Source of the DNA: Planctomycetota bacterium
GTDB lineage: Bacteria; Planctomycetota; UBA8108; JACQVS01
Direction: 5' to 3'
DNA length: 47,295 nt
Assembly (NCBI GenBank): GCA_028280485.1
Contig: JANQLS010000201.1
Location: 1-47,295, forward strand
Position 1 is the first letter of the stretch. Each line of letters starts with the position of its first letter. Below are positions 43,602 to 47,295 of the stretch, one piece after another. Below the pieces are notes generated by a model. That model ran no database searches and was not told the origin of the DNA. It saw nothing but the letters and a program-made list of their open reading frames with translations. Both the position numbers and the translations under genes were made by a program.

Positions 43602-44187
43602 AGATTCCTTCATGCTTATTTCCCATGTAAGGAATTGTCATAAAAATTTTAAGTATTTGATCTTAAATAATCCGCATTGGTATTTTTTAGGTCTATAATT
43701 GAGGAAATTAAATACAGATCTTTACGGAGTATTTTTAATCTCGTATGCTGAGTTTTTACTCACCATTCGAGTTGGAGATCGAAAACGTGCTTTTTTAGCC
43801 GGTTCTCTCCTTTTGAATTTAACGGTGATCACCGTTGAATTCAGCTCCATCTTCAGATGTTCAAGTCAACGCTGGGAACGCTCAAAGTCGTAGAGGAGTT
43901 GTTGATTGGGCACTGATATGCCAGTCAGGATGGCATTTATCCCTCAAGGGAAATTGAGGGAACAATCTTGGTCTCACATAAATTGAATAGAGAAATCCGA
44001 GCCGTTCCGTCGATTCAAATCGGCACGAACGGAGCTTGAGGAAACAGTTCAATGAGTGAACGATTATTTCTGACTCACTCAATGAATCCTTGGTGACCTC
44101 ATCGGTACATCGGTAACTCAGTTCATTCAGAATTTGAGTGTTCTGAATTCTCTATTTCTTCGTTAGGGAGGAGTTCTTTTAGGCAAA

Positions 44188-45141
44188 ATGTCGACATTGC
44201 CAAATCCAGAACATCCAAATTCTGATTCAAAGGAAGACGCTCCATTGAATTTTTTTTCAAGGCGAGAAATCAAATACGCCTTGGATGCTACATTCGCTGC
44301 TCAACTACGAGATTTAGTGAGCGGGCATCTCCCTAGCTACCAGTTTAAAAAAGGGCATCCCTTCACCTACATCACCACGATTTACTTCGATACGGAACAC
44401 CTTGATTTCTATAACAAGGCCCGGGATTCCTACGACGATAATTTAAAAATTAGAGTAAAAGAATACTACTACCGAGCTCCCCAAGGTTTGGTGACTTACC
44501 CTTACTGTTTTGTTGAGATTAAGCAACGAGTTCAGGGGTTGGTCATGAAACGTAGAATTCGATTGCCAAAAAAATTACTCACTCGGTTTATGAAAGGTGA
44601 GGATGTTTGGCAAGAACTTGTCGCTGAAGATGCCGGGGTTCAATTTGAAGACATCGAAGAAATATATTCGGAACTTCGACGTTACCTTCGAACATACTCC
44701 GTTCGCCCCAGCTCGATCATTCACTACCGACGTAATGTCTTCCAAAAGGATGAAAACGAGCTTCGAATCACCTTCGATGACCAGCTTCAAGTTTTCGAAC
44801 CCATCGAAGGAATTTATAATTCTGTCGACTCTCTCCACGTCGGCAATCTGGGGCTACCAATCCGATCCTTGAAGCGATTTATCCTGGAGATCAAGTGTCT
44901 TAAGGATTATCCCGAATGGCTCTCTGAGGGCTTAGCGGATGTCATGCCGCGAAAAATTTCCAAGTTCACTACCAGTATTAATATTCTTTCTAAGAATGGA
45001 CCCTCTGGAAGCCAAAATACTGAGGCAGATCGACTCAAAGGAGTCTTACGCCCAGAAGACGACAAGCTCAGCCTCTTGTCTGACCGGGGAAATATCGTCG
45101 GAAACTTCGAAGATTCCCAAGAAGGCGAACTTTTCTGTTAA
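44188..45141 (+). CDS. VTC-domain polyphosphate polymerase
   Basis: This 317-residue protein carries the VTC (vacuolar transporter chaperone) catalytic domain of the triphosphate-tunnel metalloenzyme fold, which in yeast Vtc4 makes polyphosphate from ATP. Seen in order: RREIKYALD, YITTIYFDTEHLDFY, LKIRVKEYYY, YCFVEIKQRVQG with KRRIRL, IHYRRNVFQ, LRITFDDQL and FILEIKCLKDYPEWL; these supply the basic and acidic tunnel residues. No SPX domain or membrane segment is present, so it is the bare cytosolic form found in bacteria. An AGGGAGGAG lies about 14 bases before the ATG. It is followed after 130 bases by a thymidylate-kinase-like gene on the same strand, probably cotranscribed. Confidence 0.9.
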   Translation: MSTLPNPEHPNSDSKEDAPLNFFSRREIKYALDATFAAQLRDLVSGHLPSYQFKKGHPFTYITTIYFDTEHLDFYNKARDSYDDNLKIRVKEYYYRAPQGLVTYPYCFVEIKQRVQGLVMKRRIRLPKKLLTRFMKGEDVWQELVAEDAGVQFEDIEEIYSELRRYLRTYSVRPSSIIHYRRNVFQKDENELRITFDDQLQVFEPIEGIYNSVDSLHVGNLGLPIRSLKRFILEIKCLKDYPEWLSEGLADVMPRKISKFTTSINILSKNGPSGSQNTEADRLKGVLRPEDDKLSLLSDRGNIVGNFEDSQEGELFC

Positions 45142-45271
45142 GGAAATTTTGTCGAAAATAGGGCCAGATTTATTCTTCCCTCTGTACCCGTAGCCCTCCT
45201 GACGGTAAGATCTCTTCCTTTGTCTCATTCCCCCCTAAATATCGAAGCAAGTAGAGCGAGAAGGTTTTCAC

Positions 45272-47041
45272 ATGACTTCGCCCGATCCTATCTTCATCGA
45301 CTTTGAAGGTATCGATGGAAGTGGTAAAACAACTCTGTCCAATAAAATTGCTGATTACCTCAAAGAGAGAGGTATCCCCGTCCATCACGCCCGTGATCGA
45401 GGAGTTTTTCGCTCTAAGATCTCACGCGCCATCCGTGATCTAACTCGGGACCCTAGCTTTCTCCGCATGACGGATGTTACAGAGTTGCTTCTCTATGTCG
45501 CCCGTGATGCCCAAATGATCGATGAGTACATTCGACCCAAGCTTGAACCGGGACATATCGTATTCAGCGATCGTTACCTCTACTCTGCAGTAACCCATTG
45601 TCATCACGCTCGTGGATTGCCCCGAGAGATGGTCGACCAAGTCGTTGAGGTCGCTGTTCGTGGTTTGTGGCCTGACCTCGTGGTTTACTGCGACGTCGAC
45701 CCCTTGACTTCTCGAATCAGGAAAAAGATTCAGAAAGTTCGCGATCACCGAAAGAGTGGTGACTTTGGTCGAAAGGGCTTGATGGGGATTGGATTTCGAG
45801 AAGAGATGCGAAATGGCTTCCTCGATCTCGCCAAAGAAGATCCCGATCGTTGGTTGGTGATCGACAATGCTAAATCGACCATCGAAGAATCATTACAAAA
45901 GATCTACAACCGAATCGAACTGATTCTTCAGAAAAAGGGATTTCAAGATATTCCGAATCCCCATTGGGCGGATCTCTCTCAACCCAGCCAAGCTGAAACC
46001 TCGAGTCTTTCTACTGAGGTTCAAAATCTGCTAGCGATCGAAGATTCGGAAACTCGAATCGAACAATCGAAAGAAGTGTTCTTCAAACACTTGAATACTC
46101 TAACGGAAACTCAACCCGGTCAGGCAGCCTTGCTCGTTACCGGATTCGACATTCCAGAATCTCACGAGATCCGAAAGAAAATCATCGATGAAGAACCTGC
46201 GATGGTGGCCTTCAGTTTAAAGGGATTGAAATCTGAAGAGAGTTTGGCGTTTCGAGAACAACTCGCCGATGTCGAGCCCATCTTTATCGCTCGTTCACTC
46301 TCCGGAATGTCGACTATTCCAAAAGCGATTGAACTCCGAGAGAAATTGGCAGAAAAAGTTCCTGATCAAATTGCCATGGCTCTCAGAGGAAATGACACTG
46401 AAGAAGCCTGGGCTTTAAGGGAGCGTATTCGAAAAGAAGCTCCCGCCGAAGTGCTTCTGAGTCTTCGTGGTATCGATACTGAACCTGCGTGGAAACTTCG
46501 AAATAAACAATATAAGAAAAGAAGATACCTTCCTCAATTGATGGAAAGTCTAGGAGGAATTGATACCGAACAAGCCTGGGAAATTCGCAAGGAACTCGCA
46601 GAAGAGTTCATGCCCTGGGTGCTTCTAAGTCTTAAAGGTCTGAAGAGTGATCTTTCTTGGGAGTGGAGACAGGCCCATGTTCATCGCGCTCCCAAACTGA
46701 TCGTTAAGAGCTTTGGTCGATCGGATGACCCACGCGCATGGGAATTGAGAAAAGCGGCGATGAAGTATGCCAAGGAAGTTCTCGATTCCATCAGTGGGTT
46801 AGACAGTGCTCAAGCCTGGGAACTCCGAGCCGCACTTTCTACCAAATGGCCTAACACCAGTGTTTCGAGTTTAGGTGCGGGTAATCAATCCGAACGAGCC
46901 TGGAAATTCCGCTGGGAGCAACTCGAAGCAAATAAAGATAATCTACTCCTCTTGAAGCATCTCGCCAAAGCAGCATTGCGCGCGGCTGAAGATGATGAAA
47001 TCGATGAACTTGATGACGAGGATGAGAACGATTTTACTTAA
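45272..47041 (+). CDS. Thymidylate-kinase-like protein with about ten 27-residue repeats
   Basis: The N-terminal 215 residues of this 589-residue protein are a P-loop nucleotide kinase close to dTMP kinase: FEGIDGSGKTT (Walker A at 13-21), the DR motif in VFSDRYLYSA, and an Arg/Lys-rich lid (RIRKKIQKVRDHRKSG). Residues about 287-563 are about ten tandem repeats of roughly 27 residues with the pattern SLxGxDTExAWxLRxxL (for example SLRGIDTEPAWKLRN and SLGGIDTEQAWEIRK). The tail is very acidic (DEIDELDDEDEND). I do not know this repeat; it is likely helical. AGAAGG precedes the ATG. The kinase substrate may be dTMP, but the extension and the VTC neighbour suggest another role. Confidence 0.82.
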   Translation: MTSPDPIFIDFEGIDGSGKTTLSNKIADYLKERGIPVHHARDRGVFRSKISRAIRDLTRDPSFLRMTDVTELLLYVARDAQMIDEYIRPKLEPGHIVFSDRYLYSAVTHCHHARGLPREMVDQVVEVAVRGLWPDLVVYCDVDPLTSRIRKKIQKVRDHRKSGDFGRKGLMGIGFREEMRNGFLDLAKEDPDRWLVIDNAKSTIEESLQKIYNRIELILQKKGFQDIPNPHWADLSQPSQAETSSLSTEVQNLLAIEDSETRIEQSKEVFFKHLNTLTETQPGQAALLVTGFDIPESHEIRKKIIDEEPAMVAFSLKGLKSEESLAFREQLADVEPIFIARSLSGMSTIPKAIELREKLAEKVPDQIAMALRGNDTEEAWALRERIRKEAPAEVLLSLRGIDTEPAWKLRNKQYKKRRYLPQLMESLGGIDTEQAWEIRKELAEEFMPWVLLSLKGLKSDLSWEWRQAHVHRAPKLIVKSFGRSDDPRAWELRKAAMKYAKEVLDSISGLDSAQAWELRAALSTKWPNTSVSSLGAGNQSERAWKFRWEQLEANKDNLLLLKHLAKAALRAAEDDEIDELDDEDENDFT

Positions 47042-47131
47042 ACGCTCGTGTGGCTTTAATATCCGGGATGCGTTAAATGATTGACGCAACGTGAAGAAAA
47101 GAAATTGAATCGTTAATTAGAATTCATACAT

Positions 47132-47215
47132 TTCTTCACGGATGGAGTAAATCAATTCGAAAGCCATATAAAGAGATTAAACCTACCCACTCCACGGGTT
47201 CGGAGCTCGCTGAAC
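47132..47215 (+). repeat. 84-bp dispersed repeat, copy 2
   Basis: This matches 16943-17026 in the same orientation without gaps. The sequence after it diverges: here it continues into a GC-rich palindromic region (GTGAGGAA near 47222 and TTTCCTCAC near 47251) that runs to the window end. The equivalent reading frame of copy 1 stays open but has no standard start codon. No gene is seen in 47042-47295. Confidence 0.75.
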
Positions 47216-47295
47216 GCTCGCGTGAGGAACCAGCGACTCGCCGCAGTTTCCTCACACACCTCCTTAGCGAGCCCGCCCTGCCTGGTATTGGTGTT

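Noticed and set aside
43699..43893. 64-residue plus-strand ORF with a TTG start
   Set aside because: No Shine-Dalgarno, no family resemblance and an ordinary non-coding context.

Overview
The window reads as a stretch of a Planctomycetota-like chromosome (PVC superphylum), probably from an uncultivated or poorly sampled lineage. This is inferred from protein architecture, not from a marker tree. The supporting features are dockerin-type EF-hand repeats with planctomycete-style spacing on a surface protein and on a membrane regulator, a GreA factor with the long N-terminal extension known from Chlamydiae and relatives, lamin-tail-domain surface proteins, a giant TPR/C39-peptidase protein, large ABC-2 permeases and a polyphosphate polymerase (VTC) domain protein. 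Base composition is moderate. TTG start codons are frequent and several genes lack a clear Shine-Dalgarno. No tRNA, rRNA, CRISPR array, phage or transposase gene was seen.

Layout. 1-583: non-coding, with three adjoining hairpins. 0.6-4.4 kb: an APH-like/P-loop kinase fusion converging on an MsbA-type ABC exporter. 4.5-7.2 kb: a coupled binding-protein/permease pair with no ATPase. 7.3-9.4 kb: lysS and an orphan AbrB-like protein. 9.5-16.8 kb: one ABC-2 export system (a membrane-anchored GATase-like lipoprotein, an ATPase and two internally duplicated permeases). 17.2-20.0 kb: an M48 metalloprotease and a rhomboid protease. 20.2-24.5 kb: an HTH-membrane-dockerin protein, a strong terminator, then long GreA coupled to a PTPS/QueD-like enzyme. 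24.7-27.7 kb (minus): a second PTPS/QueD paralogue, an SDR, a small unknown protein and a DUF2225 zinc/TPR protein. 28.6-30.1 kb (minus): rpmH (L34) without rnpA, and a KdsD-type isomerase. 30.2-30.5 kb: a tandem duplicated, highly structured repeat. 30.6-37.0 kb: nagA converging on a 1707-residue TPR/C39 protein. 37.9-43.4 kb: a four-LTD dockerin lipoprotein and an outer-membrane barrel. 44.2-47.0 kb: a VTC polyphosphate polymerase and a thymidylate-kinase-like protein carrying about ten copies of an unfamiliar 27-residue repeat.

The most unusual content is in the intergenic DNA. One palindrome family, TTAGTTCCTGTT/AACAGGAACTAA, occurs at least seven times next to different genes; two copies carry paired arm changes that keep pairing. 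Two copies open a tandem 155/157-bp unit that folds into five consecutive hairpins and whose copies differ mainly by changes that retain G-U pairing. A second, REP-like family (core close to GGAGCGTAAGCGACGGG) forms two MITE-like elements with perfect terminal inverted repeats and unrelated interiors, and a related sequence forms a 2.4-copy array of about 183-bp units. No maintaining enzyme is encoded here.

Functional themes are cell-envelope biology (exporters, proteases, porin, dockerin surface protein, KdsD for Kdo synthesis, NagA for amino-sugar recycling), pterin chemistry (two PTPS-like enzymes), translation and transcription housekeeping (lysS, rpmH, greA) and phosphate storage (VTC). 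All functions are assigned by reading motifs in the translated sequence; no database search was run.
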